In this document: positions 31,274 to 40,723 of the stretch, in pieces | Numbering within the stretch: position 1 is the stretch's first letter | Layout: each line of letters starts with the position of its first letter | DNA from: an uncultured Lachnospiraceae bacterium | GTDB lineage: Bacteria; Bacillota; Clostridia; Lachnospirales; Lachnospiraceae | Assembly (NCBI GenBank): GCA_946405625.1 | Contig: CAMJHQ010000005.1 | Coordinates: 62,001 to 126,000, forward strand | Reading direction: 5' to 3' | DNA: 64,000 nt | Translations under genes and position numbers: made by a program | The notes under the pieces: generated by a model | What the model saw: only the letters and a program-made list of their open reading frames with translations | The model's database searches: none | Told to the model about the DNA's origin: nothing

Positions 31274-31388
31274 AAAAACCAAAGTAAGGCACTGATATGC
31301 CACATATTATTCGAATACACATATAGAATTATTTCTTGCATGGTGCAGCCTAAATAGAGCATAGCTCCGGTTAACTGCTAAACTTAAA

Positions 31389-31412
31389 TTATCTGCAAGA
31401 AATATTTCTCAT
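31389..31412 (-). CDS. putative leader peptide MRNISCR upstream of the ABC-F gene
   Basis: ATGAGAAATATTTCTTGCAGATAA with GGGAGG 6 nt upstream. Confidence 0.65.
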   Translation of the reverse strand: MRNISCR

Positions 31413-31444
31413 TGGTATCCTCCCTTTTGTCATAATCTTTTTGT

Positions 31445-31473
31445 AGTATAACGGGACAGTTCATAAAATGCAA
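31445..31473 (-). promoter_or_regulatory. promoter of the ABC-F/MATE operon, TTGCAT-N17-TATACT
   Basis: -35 at 31468-31473, -10 at 31445-31450. Confidence 0.7.
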
Positions 31474-31520
31474 CTATTTTTTTACTGTCTTGAACACTAT
31501 TTAATAATCAGCCCGATGAC

Positions 31521-32819
31521 CTATACCTTTTTTACAAGCAGTTCGACCACAAAGCCATTATCATTATAATATTCTATTCCGCCTTTCTGTTTATCCATAT
31601 AAAGCTTTACAAGATACATTCCGAGGCCGTAACCTGTTTTATCTCTTACATCACTTCCTCGATAATATTTCTCGGTAATAAGCGGCAGCTCTTCCTCCGG
31701 AACTCCCGGACCGTTGTCGCTGATCTTTATCTTTATATAATTTCCAGCCTCTTTATTCTCTGACTTACCGCCTTCAACCGTAATCTCACTGAAATTTACT
31801 CTTATATCGGTATCTGCATACTTGCGAGAATTGCCTATTATATTATCAATAACCTGCTCCATCCTGATCCTGTCTAAATATACAAGACATCGAGGTATAT
31901 GATTCTCCAGAATTACATTTCCGGAATTTTCCGTTCGTCCAAGATATTCTTCGATAAGTGTCGAATTTTCTTCCTTTACGGAAACCTCAATCTTCTCAAG
32001 CTCTTCAAGTGTTGCATGAAATATATTGCTTACAAGCCCATCGATAAGATCTGCCTTCGAAGATATTATCTGAACCTTATCAAGCATATTGGAGGCATCC
32101 GGATTTCCTTCTTCTGCCTTCTTCATAAGCTGCATATCAAGCACCTCACATGCAGCCTTTATAGTAGCAACCGGGGTCTTGATATCATGACTGAGCGCTG
32201 CCACCAATTCCTTTCTGGCTTTCTCGGATTCAATTTCTCTTTCCCTCGATGCCCGAAGTGCTTCCCTCATCATATCAAAGCTTTCCGTAAATGTACCGAA
32301 CAGATTCCTCTTATGTATCGGAAGCTCGATATCCAGATTGCCCTTTGCAATCTCCGAAGCGAATTCATTCATTTCATTAACAGGTTTTATAAGTGTAAAA
32401 TATATTAAAAATATAAAGCAGCTTCCTACGATCAGAATCACTGTCCAAAATGTGATCACCAGCCGTTTGATCTCATTATTATCTTTTTCGTTTTCAGAAT
32501 AATGATCATTCCAAACAACCTTACCGATGTACTCTCCATTAGGCGATAAGTCCAGTACCAGTGCCCCTTTGGAATAATAATCCGTAAGTTCGAGGCTGAT
32601 ATTTTCTGTTTTCAGAACAATATCACATTCATACTTTTTCTCAAGTTCTTCAATAGAAGCTCCTGCTTTATAATCATCACTCAATTCATAAAGCAGATCA
32701 TTGAAGTAAACCATATCTCTCTCTTTATATTTCTTCTGTCCGAAGGTAACGAGAAAGATTACCAAGGCAGCTGCCATAAGCAGTATAAAAGCCGCAAGTA
32801 TCTTACCAATCCATTTCAT
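31521..32819 (-). CDS. sensor histidine kinase
   Basis: Two TM, HAMP-like region, LVAALSHDIKTPVATIKAACEVL, DNIIGNSRKYAD, ISDNGPGVPEEELP, TGYGLGMYLVK. Confidence 0.95.
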   Translation of the reverse strand: MKWIGKILAAFILLMAAALVIFLVTFGQKKYKERDMVYFNDLLYELSDDYKAGASIEELEKKYECDIVLKTENISLELTDYYSKGALVLDLSPNGEYIGKVVWNDHYSENEKDNNEIKRLVITFWTVILIVGSCFIFLIYFTLIKPVNEMNEFASEIAKGNLDIELPIHKRNLFGTFTESFDMMREALRASREREIESEKARKELVAALSHDIKTPVATIKAACEVLDMQLMKKAEEGNPDASNMLDKVQIISSKADLIDGLVSNIFHATLEELEKIEVSVKEENSTLIEEYLGRTENSGNVILENHIPRCLVYLDRIRMEQVIDNIIGNSRKYADTDIRVNFSEITVEGGKSENKEAGNYIKIKISDNGPGVPEEELPLITEKYYRGSDVRDKTGYGLGMYLVKLYMDKQKGGIEYYNDNGFVVELLVKKV

Positions 32820-32906
32820 TTCTATGTCCTAATATTATGCCGACTGTTTCCGATTTATAGGATACGTTCTGACAGGATCCCGGTTTCTCAAAAAATAGAA
32901 ATCAGA

Positions 32907-33629
32907 TCAGCATAATTCAAGTATATATCCTGTTCCCCATATCGTCTTGATCATCTCCGGATCATTGGGGTTATCTTCGAGTTTCTCCCTAAGCTTTCTG
33001 ATATGAACATTCAGAGTTGCATCTGAATAGAAGCTGTCACCCCATACTTCATCAAAAAGAGTTTCTTTTGAGACTATCGTATTCTTATGTTCATATAAGC
33101 ATCTGAGTAAAGAAAACTCTTTAGCTTTCAGAGAAATTCTTTCTCCTTTAAGAACGGCAGACATGGTAGCCTCATCAAGACGAAGCAGATCGGAATCCTC
33201 CGAATCATCCTTTACAGCCGCTACAGTTTTTCCGCTTTCAGTCTTTTCTTTCAGAGCATTTAACTCTTCTACTTTCTTCAGGTTAACCCTTACCTTCGCT
33301 AGAAGAACCGATAAGCTGTAAGGCTTCTTTATATAATCATCTCCTCCGATACTGAGTGCGACAAGAACATCATCATCACTCTGTCTTGCACTTATAAAAA
33401 GAATCGGAAGATTATACTTTTCTCTTACTTTCCTGCATACCTCAAATCCACTGCCATCTCCGAGGTTGATATCGAGAAGCATGAGATCTACAGTGTTATC
33501 TTCCAAAAAACTATAGCATTCCTCAGAACTTCCGACATAAGCAGTACTAACATCAAACATCTGAAAATATTCAGCTGTCATTTTGGCGAGATCTGTCTCG
33601 TCATCAACTATCAGACACCTATAATGCAT
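32907..33629 (-). CDS. OmpR-family response regulator
   Basis: RCLIVDDETDLAKM, DLMLLDINLGDGSG, KKPYSLSVLLAKV, winged helix. Start at MHYRCL. Confidence 0.95.
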   Translation of the reverse strand: MHYRCLIVDDETDLAKMTAEYFQMFDVSTAYVGSSEECYSFLEDNTVDLMLLDINLGDGSGFEVCRKVREKYNLPILFISARQSDDDVLVALSIGGDDYIKKPYSLSVLLAKVRVNLKKVEELNALKEKTESGKTVAAVKDDSEDSDLLRLDEATMSAVLKGERISLKAKEFSLLRCLYEHKNTIVSKETLFDEVWGDSFYSDATLNVHIRKLREKLEDNPNDPEMIKTIWGTGYILELC

Positions 33630-33645
33630 TTCTTCACCTTTTGTT

Positions 33646-34692
33646 TCAATATCTGTTATGTACCTTTTCACAGAAGCACATAATATCTTTCAGCTTAAGC
33701 TCCGTACCATCATCCAGGATTACTGTTCCGCTCATTTTGCCGAACACCTGATGCTGATCGGACACTATCACTTTATAATCAAGATTTGCTGCTCTGTCTA
33801 GAACAGGAATAAACTCTGTCTCAAACCTTCCGTCTGATGAAGTAATCTTCCACGGATCAGTATAACCGCTTTCCGGAATATGAAATGTTACATCATCCAG
33901 TTTATGAGCTATTCCATCATAAAAGATTACATTTTCGGAAGCTGCACTCGTATTACCGAATCCGTAACCGATATTGAATCCAAATGGTTTTCCGTCAATC
34001 TCGGAATTGCCCGATCCCCAGAACCATGTATTATCGTATGTCCATACACCGCGTCCCCAGTCGAGTGTTCCGAAATTCCGCGATGGATTAAACTCATATC
34101 TCTTATCACCGAGCTGCATATAACCCGATGCACGCATACAATTAATCTTCTGATTATAATAAAAATGTTTCTTCTTATCCCATGGTGTAGCGATCACTAT
34201 TGTATCCATCTCGGGCTGTATAAGTGTGATGTCACATTTAAAGGTTTTACCCTCAAAGAAATCTTTAAACTGACATCTGATCCTTCTCATTCCCTGCTTC
34301 GCATCAAAACGCATCCGAAGTCTCTTATCGATATATTTCGAAACTCCTACTTTTGAAGTAAGCGGAAGCCGTGTCTTTCCCATAGGAAATGCATTCAGCA
34401 CGGTTTCTGTATGTTCCCATGGCTTAAGACCGAACTCCAGAAGTGACACAGACTGAAGGCCTATATAACCATCATCCGAAATGGTAAATGCCGCTCCAAA
34501 ACGATCACTCATTACTATATAGTAATCCCATTCTTTGAGTCGCCATTTGGGAGCCTTTATCATACTACGCTTATACTCCTGAACCATAGTCCTCGACCAT
34601 CCGGGTTCTCTGAGATTTCCCGATTCATCCAGCAGCATTCCTGCTTCAGTCACTTCATGATTTCGCTCCATATCATACCCCTTTACGATCAT
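33646..34692 (-). CDS. DUF2804 family protein
   Basis: Full-length DUF2804-like pattern (ISDDGYIGLQSVSLLEFG, NPSRNFGTLDWGRGVWTYDNTWFWGSGNSE). Confidence 0.8.
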   Translation of the reverse strand: MIVKGYDMERNHEVTEAGMLLDESGNLREPGWSRTMVQEYKRSMIKAPKWRLKEWDYYIVMSDRFGAAFTISDDGYIGLQSVSLLEFGLKPWEHTETVLNAFPMGKTRLPLTSKVGVSKYIDKRLRMRFDAKQGMRRIRCQFKDFFEGKTFKCDITLIQPEMDTIVIATPWDKKKHFYYNQKINCMRASGYMQLGDKRYEFNPSRNFGTLDWGRGVWTYDNTWFWGSGNSEIDGKPFGFNIGYGFGNTSAASENVIFYDGIAHKLDDVTFHIPESGYTDPWKITSSDGRFETEFIPVLDRAANLDYKVIVSDQHQVFGKMSGTVILDDGTELKLKDIMCFCEKVHNRY

Positions 34693-34741
34693 TTACCACA
34701 GATACCTTCCGGTAAATAATTTATTAATCACTCTACTATGT

Positions 34742-37700
34742 CTATAAATCGATCAGATCGGTCGACTTAAGGACATCACTATATGTGTAATTAATCTTTC
34801 TGTCGACCTGATTATCATTTACTGCCACCTTGTATCTTCCGTTTTCAACCCGGTAATCATCTTCCTTTATATAAGTATCTCTCTCAAGAGAATTATGTAT
34901 TTCTGCCCTGGTGTCTACGTTATGAAGCAGTACTTTCGAGTTCTCGTTATATCCGCCGAACATGATCGCTTTTTCTCCGGCTGATTCAACTCTTAAGGAA
35001 GCGAGACCAATATCAATGTCAGCACTTCCCTCCAAAGATCCTATACATGTTGATATATCTGCTCCGATAACGAATTCCGCAAATGAGTCATTCAGTTTAA
35101 AGCTTGTTGAAGCTTCACCTATAGAGCCTACTCCGACGAATTTTCTTCCGTCTCCGTTCACTTTAAAGAAACACTTTTCCATCTCGACTTTATTCGATCC
35201 GCTGATCGAACCTACCGCTGCACCCTCGGATACCGAAATATCTGTTTCAATCGAACAATTTCTTATCATTATTGATGAATCAGCATATAACGAACCCACT
35301 CCAACACAGTAGTTTCCGTTTATGTTTAACTGGTAAACTCCGCTCAATATGGATATATTTCCACCAAGTCCGGAGCCTATTCCGACTCCCGTTGTACCAT
35401 TGCTCTTAATTGTAAGCTTTCCGTCCTGAAGAAATGTAATATCACCGTGTTTTGAATCCTTATTGTTTCCTATACCGAAATATTCCTGCGAGTCCACATC
35501 TATCAACAGATTTCCGTTACCTTCAAGTGCGAAACGTGCTGACTCCGGAACGAGTATTCCACCGTCGTGAAGTTCATTATGACCTTCTACTATGCATACT
35601 ACATCTGATTTATCACCAAGTTCTATGACTGGTCTGTTCTTCAGATTCGACAGATATACATTTTCCAGAGTAATTCTTCCCTTATAACCGGCTTCTATAC
35701 GGATATGCAGATTGGTCTGAAGTGAGGGCATTCCGACTATGGTAATATCCTTATAGACCATACCTTCCCGGCCGATAACAATATCCGTGCATTCATCCTT
35801 CTCAAGAGAAAGAAGTGATACCCTGTTTGTTTTTCCGGCAATATATATCCTCTTTGTCTTTCCGTCAATGCGTTCCTGCTGATAATCGCGTATTTCGTTT
35901 ATTACATTTTCATCTATCTTTTCAAGGAAGAACGGCACCGGCTTAGCTGTATAGAAACCTTGTATCAGATCAACTCCGAGATGAATGACCATCCTCATTT
36001 CTTCCGTGGTTTCTACACCCTCTGCAAGCGCCTTGATTCCGCTGTCATGACAGAAGTTTATTATTTCTCTTACGAAATGCTGTTTCTGCGGTTTGTTCTG
36101 AATCTCACCCATAAGCGATCTGTCGATCTTGACGTAATCCGGCATATATCTGAGGAGATTATTTACATTGGAATATCCTGTTCCGTAATCATCAACCGCA
36201 ACTTCTACATTTACTCTATGGAAGAATTCCTTGAGTCTGCCCAGATCATCATCTTTAAGCTCTGCCTCTTCGGTAAGCTCAACAACAACTGTGTTCGAAT
36301 TCAGAGAAAGCTTCTTCTCTATCTCACTTTCATCCTTTACCCTGACTCCCGGAATACTGTTAATAAAGACCTTTGCATCACCGATCTTATCTTTATTCTT
36401 TTCTATTATCTCCAATACATTTTTAAAGGTTGCACTTTCAACATCGGAAAGCCTGTCCATCATTCCCGCATACTTTATGATTGTAAGGGGCGGTACATTT
36501 TTACTGGTATCGGATCTCATAAGTGCTTCATATGAATAAATACTTCCATCTACCGCACTTACGATCGGCTGGAAGAAATATCTGAGCTGGTTGCTGTCAA
36601 GTATATCTCTTACTGCTTCATAATCTTCCTTCTCTTCATCTGTAAGACTATCGTAAGCTGTCTCTGTCTTATCGAATTTTCCGACCTTGAGCTTATCAAG
36701 CTTATCCTTAGTTGCCTCAAGCTCGAGATACCTTCTCAGCGATTCGAAACCTCTGGATACCGTGCCGAGCCATTTTCTATATACCTCATCATAAACCCTC
36801 GCCTGATTCTTATAGCTCACTACCGCATATCCGAAGCAATAATCTTCATAGAAAACAGGATTGAAGAAATATACCGATGGCTTATCTCTTCCACGCGAAA
36901 GATCCGGCAGCATAAGAAAGCTGTCAAAGCTCTCATCAAGTCCTACCATATCATCCATATGGTCGGACGTATGTCTTATAGCATGTATCATCTTGCCCGG
37001 ATAGCCTTCGTTTTTCGGAAGCGACTTACTGCCCGAAGCCATATATTTTACTCCGTTTACGAGCATCAGATTAAAACTGTCTGCACCCTTTATCTGATAA
37101 GCATACGAATAAACCGTACTTATATAATCCATTACACTTGTCTGATTAAGCAGGTTTTCGAACATTGTATTAAAGATAGACTCATAACCCTCTTCATAGA
37201 TCACGGTATCCCACTCGGATCTCTTCATGCTCCAGGAAGGCATATTAATATCCTGGCATCCGCAGCTTTCGCCTATCACTATTCTTGCTTTACCTTCGAA
37301 CTTCTTCAGCTCTTTGGAAGCAGCTATATCTAAAACGCATTCCAATGCATATCTTCCGAATTCTTCAGCCGGAGAAATGTATGAGGTCAGAGATTTCGGA
37401 CTGGTCTGTCCTTCAGGTGCGGAATCGCAGCCCAGGACGATCATATCTTCCGGAACTTTTATGCCCTTTGAGAAAAGTGCCTTACAAAGACCGATCGCCA
37501 TCTGATCATTCGCGCAAATCACAGCCTCCGGAAGCTTTTTACCACTTGCATACAAGTAATCAAGACACTGCTCACCGCTCTTATACCAGAAGTCACCCTC
37601 TATGATCCTGTCAGCAGGAACTGTAAGCCCATGCCTTTGCATTTCTTCCTCGAAAGCTGATTGTCTTTCCTTGGAATGCCTGTGCCATTTCTTACCTGTA

Positions 37701-38119
37701 AGAAATGCTATATCCTTACATCCATGAACCTCGATAAGATGTTTTGTAAGTTCGGCAACCGGAGTAAAACCGTCAATAAAAATACTCTGATAGTATTCAC
37801 TTTCCTTATCAACTACTATTACAGGCCCCTTAAACTTCTCCTTCAGGCGTTTTTCAAGTTCTTCAGCTGCATTTGCAGTCTGTATAGTATCTTTAAGAAT
37901 TACAATTCCATCAAAAAAATCAGGACGCGCAAGCGTGAAGATATTTGAATCACCTTTTTCACGCTCAACCGTATCCTGATACTTTTTAAACATGGCAAAA
38001 ACACAGACGTCCATGTTATATTCAAATGCCGTCTTGGTAAAACCTGTTATAAACCTACTCTGAAAATATTCGTCAGGTTGTCCGACAAATAAAGCTAACC
38101 GCTTTCTGCTTTCTGCCAT
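34742..38119 (-). CDS. fusion protein: LacI/PBP1-type ligand-binding domain + EAL phosphodiesterase + C-terminal beta-helix-like repeat domain
   Basis: PBP1 features (VICANDQMAIGLCKALFSKGIKVPEDMIVLGCDSAPEGQTSPKSLTSY) without an N-terminal HTH. EAL motifs YSYEALMRS, DDYGTGYSNVNNLLRYMPDYVKIDRSLM, AEGVET, QGFYTAKPV. Repeats of GVGIGS/VGVGS every ~27-31 aa. No obvious TM or signal peptide. Confidence 0.85.
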   Translation of the reverse strand: MAESRKRLALFVGQPDEYFQSRFITGFTKTAFEYNMDVCVFAMFKKYQDTVEREKGDSNIFTLARPDFFDGIVILKDTIQTANAAEELEKRLKEKFKGPVIVVDKESEYYQSIFIDGFTPVAELTKHLIEVHGCKDIAFLTGKKWHRHSKERQSAFEEEMQRHGLTVPADRIIEGDFWYKSGEQCLDYLYASGKKLPEAVICANDQMAIGLCKALFSKGIKVPEDMIVLGCDSAPEGQTSPKSLTSYISPAEEFGRYALECVLDIAASKELKKFEGKARIVIGESCGCQDINMPSWSMKRSEWDTVIYEEGYESIFNTMFENLLNQTSVMDYISTVYSYAYQIKGADSFNLMLVNGVKYMASGSKSLPKNEGYPGKMIHAIRHTSDHMDDMVGLDESFDSFLMLPDLSRGRDKPSVYFFNPVFYEDYCFGYAVVSYKNQARVYDEVYRKWLGTVSRGFESLRRYLELEATKDKLDKLKVGKFDKTETAYDSLTDEEKEDYEAVRDILDSNQLRYFFQPIVSAVDGSIYSYEALMRSDTSKNVPPLTIIKYAGMMDRLSDVESATFKNVLEIIEKNKDKIGDAKVFINSIPGVRVKDESEIEKKLSLNSNTVVVELTEEAELKDDDLGRLKEFFHRVNVEVAVDDYGTGYSNVNNLLRYMPDYVKIDRSLMGEIQNKPQKQHFVREIINFCHDSGIKALAEGVETTEEMRMVIHLGVDLIQGFYTAKPVPFFLEKIDENVINEIRDYQQERIDGKTKRIYIAGKTNRVSLLSLEKDECTDIVIGREGMVYKDITIVGMPSLQTNLHIRIEAGYKGRITLENVYLSNLKNRPVIELGDKSDVVCIVEGHNELHDGGILVPESARFALEGNGNLLIDVDSQEYFGIGNNKDSKHGDITFLQDGKLTIKSNGTTGVGIGSGLGGNISILSGVYQLNINGNYCVGVGSLYADSSIMIRNCSIETDISVSEGAAVGSISGSNKVEMEKCFFKVNGDGRKFVGVGSIGEASTSFKLNDSFAEFVIGADISTCIGSLEGSADIDIGLASLRVESAGEKAIMFGGYNENSKVLLHNVDTRAEIHNSLERDTYIKEDDYRVENGRYKVAVNDNQVDRKINYTYSDVLKSTDLIDL

Positions 38120-38286
38120 ATACTTATTCTCCCCATAAGAATAGAGTAACTGCCGTTTATTTATTTTACCATTTTTAACATTTTCTTACCATATTTTTCT
38201 GCTTATTTACGAGAAAAAAGCAATATATATAATCTATTTTATAAAGCCTGCATTTTTAAGAAACCTCACTTCCATTTTTAGAAACA

Positions 38287-38313
38287 TCACACAAAACCTG
38301 TTCGTTTGTGTGA
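38287..38313 (-). terminator. hairpin downstream of the FtsX-type permease gene
   Basis: TCACACAAA / TTTGTGTGA arms, T-rich downstream on the minus strand. Confidence 0.5.
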
Positions 38314-38325
38314 GGCTTCAATCTG

Positions 38326-40719
38326 TCAATCCTCATTGATCATCTCAACCGGATGAAGGCGTCTTACCTTGAGTCCCGATAAACATGATGCAGCAAGAGC
38401 CACCGCAAGTATGCCCACTGCCGAAATAAACATCCAGGTTATCGAAATATTAAAATCAACATGCTTTATGCTGAAGAGTGAGAATATAAGTAACGTCAGC
38501 TTTGATCCAAGAAACTGTGACAGCGCAGTACCTATTATCACTCCGAGCAGTATAGCCGGTACATTTGACATCATAATCTCCGCAATAAGCTGTCCTGATG
38601 TCATGCCAAGCGCCTTGCTGATTCCCATGCCTCTCCATTCCTTAACTATCTTTGCTCTGATAACCAGTGACTCCACGAATAATACTATAAGTACAGTTAC
38701 AAGTGCGATCACTATGCAGATTGCCTTCATTGCTACAGTGACTATTCCCATTGTCTCTTCCATCTGCTTTGACAGATCTATTATATTGAAGCTGCCTTCA
38801 TGTCTTTCATCTATTATATCTACTTCCTTCTTCAGCTCATCATAGGTTATGCTTCCGTCAGTTGTTATTATGCTCTCGTACATTTTCGAGCCGGTTATGA
38901 TCCGTTCTCCTGCCTCTTCAGACATATATATGCCTCTGCCCATGCTGTCCATTCTCTGGTAGATTCCCGTCACGATATAATCAGCCTTTTTCTCACCGAA
39001 TCCGATCTCTACAACATCACCGCATTTTACTCCCAGATCTTCCGACACACCGTTCGTTATCAGAATCTCATTATCATGCTTTGCTTTTCTTCCATCTATC
39101 AAAGTAAGGTTAGTAGTATTCTCAATATCATCCATGATAAATGATTTTACACTCTGATCCTTATCTCCGTAACTTATATTCAGATCCAGGGAATAAAATG
39201 AAAGAACATTTTGAACGCCTTTAATCTCTCGGAGTTCACCGCCTATATCCTCCTGCGACATAACGTCCATCATTCCGTTTTCAAATCCCAGAATATCTAT
39301 AACCTTGCCCGGATCCTCACCGAAGTTTTCATACATCCCGAACCCTATCAGTGCTGATACTGTCAGTATTGCAACGATTATTACCATTACTATATTTCTT
39401 CCGAATCCGCCAAATGTATCCTTAAGAGACACAACCATCGGAATCGGAAGCGGCGTTCTCTCAAATGTAAAATAGTTTTTCTTATAATTATGTGTAGTTA
39501 ATCCGCCTCTTAAAGCATCCAGCACCGAAACCTTCTTATAAGTTCTGCTGCTGATCCTGCTTACCAAAAGTATTACAGCTGTAGGGATAACTATAGTCAT
39601 TGCCGCAACCGGTATATTCGCCGGCTGATTCCACTCCACACCTGCCGCAAGCTCCATTACTGCTGCGAATTTATCAAATGTGCATATTGCCAATACTGTT
39701 CCGAAAACAGCTCCCAAAGCTGCGACCAGCATTACCTGAAATGACATCGCCCCTCTGAGTTCTCTTACTGTATATCCGCTTGCTTCAAGTATTCCCGTAT
39801 TCTTCATATTTCTCTGTATGAAATTACTGATACTGAAGGAAATGATCACAACTGAGATCACTATTATGACTACTGCAAAAAGCATAATGATCGACATTAT
39901 TATAAGAGGAACAAACTGTGATCCGCCTCTCATCATCTGCCAGTTAACGCACAGATAATCTGTATATGCTTTCTCCGGATGCTCTTCAATATAAGGTTTA
40001 AGAAGTTCCTTATAACTGTCTGTTATCTCCTTCTCCAGATTCAGAGTCGAATAATCCTTTGTAAGATATGACTCATCCATCACACCCTTATTTTCATAAT
40101 ATGATTCAACTAATCCCGGATTTTCCTCTTTCAGCTTTTCGGTCATTTTTTCTGATATAAATACATAATAAACCGTAATATTCACCGACGAACTGAAGTA
40201 CGGGTCTGATACATATCCCGCAACATTAAAGTCATAAACATTATCTCCAATTTTTATATTCATAGTATCTCCGACCTTATAGGTACTCTGAACATAATAA
40301 GGAAGCAGAATATCATTATCGTTATACTTTGCCCCTTCAGGCAGATCATGCTCATACTTTGGTTTATCAGCCATGCTATGGACTATAAACTGGTACTGGC
40401 CATAATTCTCATCCTTTGCGTTCTTATGATCAACATTCATCATAAGACACGGTGTACTTTCAAAATCTATTATGTATCTATGTCCGCGCACTGCTTTCTC
40501 TATACATTCGAGTTCTTCTTCGGAAGCATGACTGTACAGAATAAAATGTGCTCCGTCACTCTCTTCAAATCTGCTGTCATATACCTTACCTAAACCCAAA
40601 ATGGCAGATCCCGCATCAAATATCAGGAATGCTGCGATCATTGTAAGTAAGAAGAGGGTTATCATATCGCCCTTCTGCTTTTTTATATTGTTTTTAGCGA
40701 TCATAAATAATCTATACAT
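38326..40719 (-). CDS. FtsX-like ABC transporter permease
   Basis: 797 aa, TM1 then an extracytoplasmic domain, FtsX-type TM clusters, YTVRELRGAMSFQVMLVAALGA, GISKALGMTSGQLIAEIM. Confidence 0.9.
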   Translation of the reverse strand: MYRLFMIAKNNIKKQKGDMITLFLLTMIAAFLIFDAGSAILGLGKVYDSRFEESDGAHFILYSHASEEELECIEKAVRGHRYIIDFESTPCLMMNVDHKNAKDENYGQYQFIVHSMADKPKYEHDLPEGAKYNDNDILLPYYVQSTYKVGDTMNIKIGDNVYDFNVAGYVSDPYFSSSVNITVYYVFISEKMTEKLKEENPGLVESYYENKGVMDESYLTKDYSTLNLEKEITDSYKELLKPYIEEHPEKAYTDYLCVNWQMMRGGSQFVPLIIMSIIMLFAVVIIVISVVIISFSISNFIQRNMKNTGILEASGYTVRELRGAMSFQVMLVAALGAVFGTVLAICTFDKFAAVMELAAGVEWNQPANIPVAAMTIVIPTAVILLVSRISSRTYKKVSVLDALRGGLTTHNYKKNYFTFERTPLPIPMVVSLKDTFGGFGRNIVMVIIVAILTVSALIGFGMYENFGEDPGKVIDILGFENGMMDVMSQEDIGGELREIKGVQNVLSFYSLDLNISYGDKDQSVKSFIMDDIENTTNLTLIDGRKAKHDNEILITNGVSEDLGVKCGDVVEIGFGEKKADYIVTGIYQRMDSMGRGIYMSEEAGERIITGSKMYESIITTDGSITYDELKKEVDIIDERHEGSFNIIDLSKQMEETMGIVTVAMKAICIVIALVTVLIVLFVESLVIRAKIVKEWRGMGISKALGMTSGQLIAEIMMSNVPAILLGVIIGTALSQFLGSKLTLLIFSLFSIKHVDFNISITWMFISAVGILAVALAASCLSGLKVRRLHPVEMINED

Positions 40720-40723
40720 AACT

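Noticed and set aside
34742-38119. LacI-family transcriptional repressor
   Set aside because: The N-terminal helix-turn-helix is missing; the protein begins directly with the PBP1 fold and continues into EAL.
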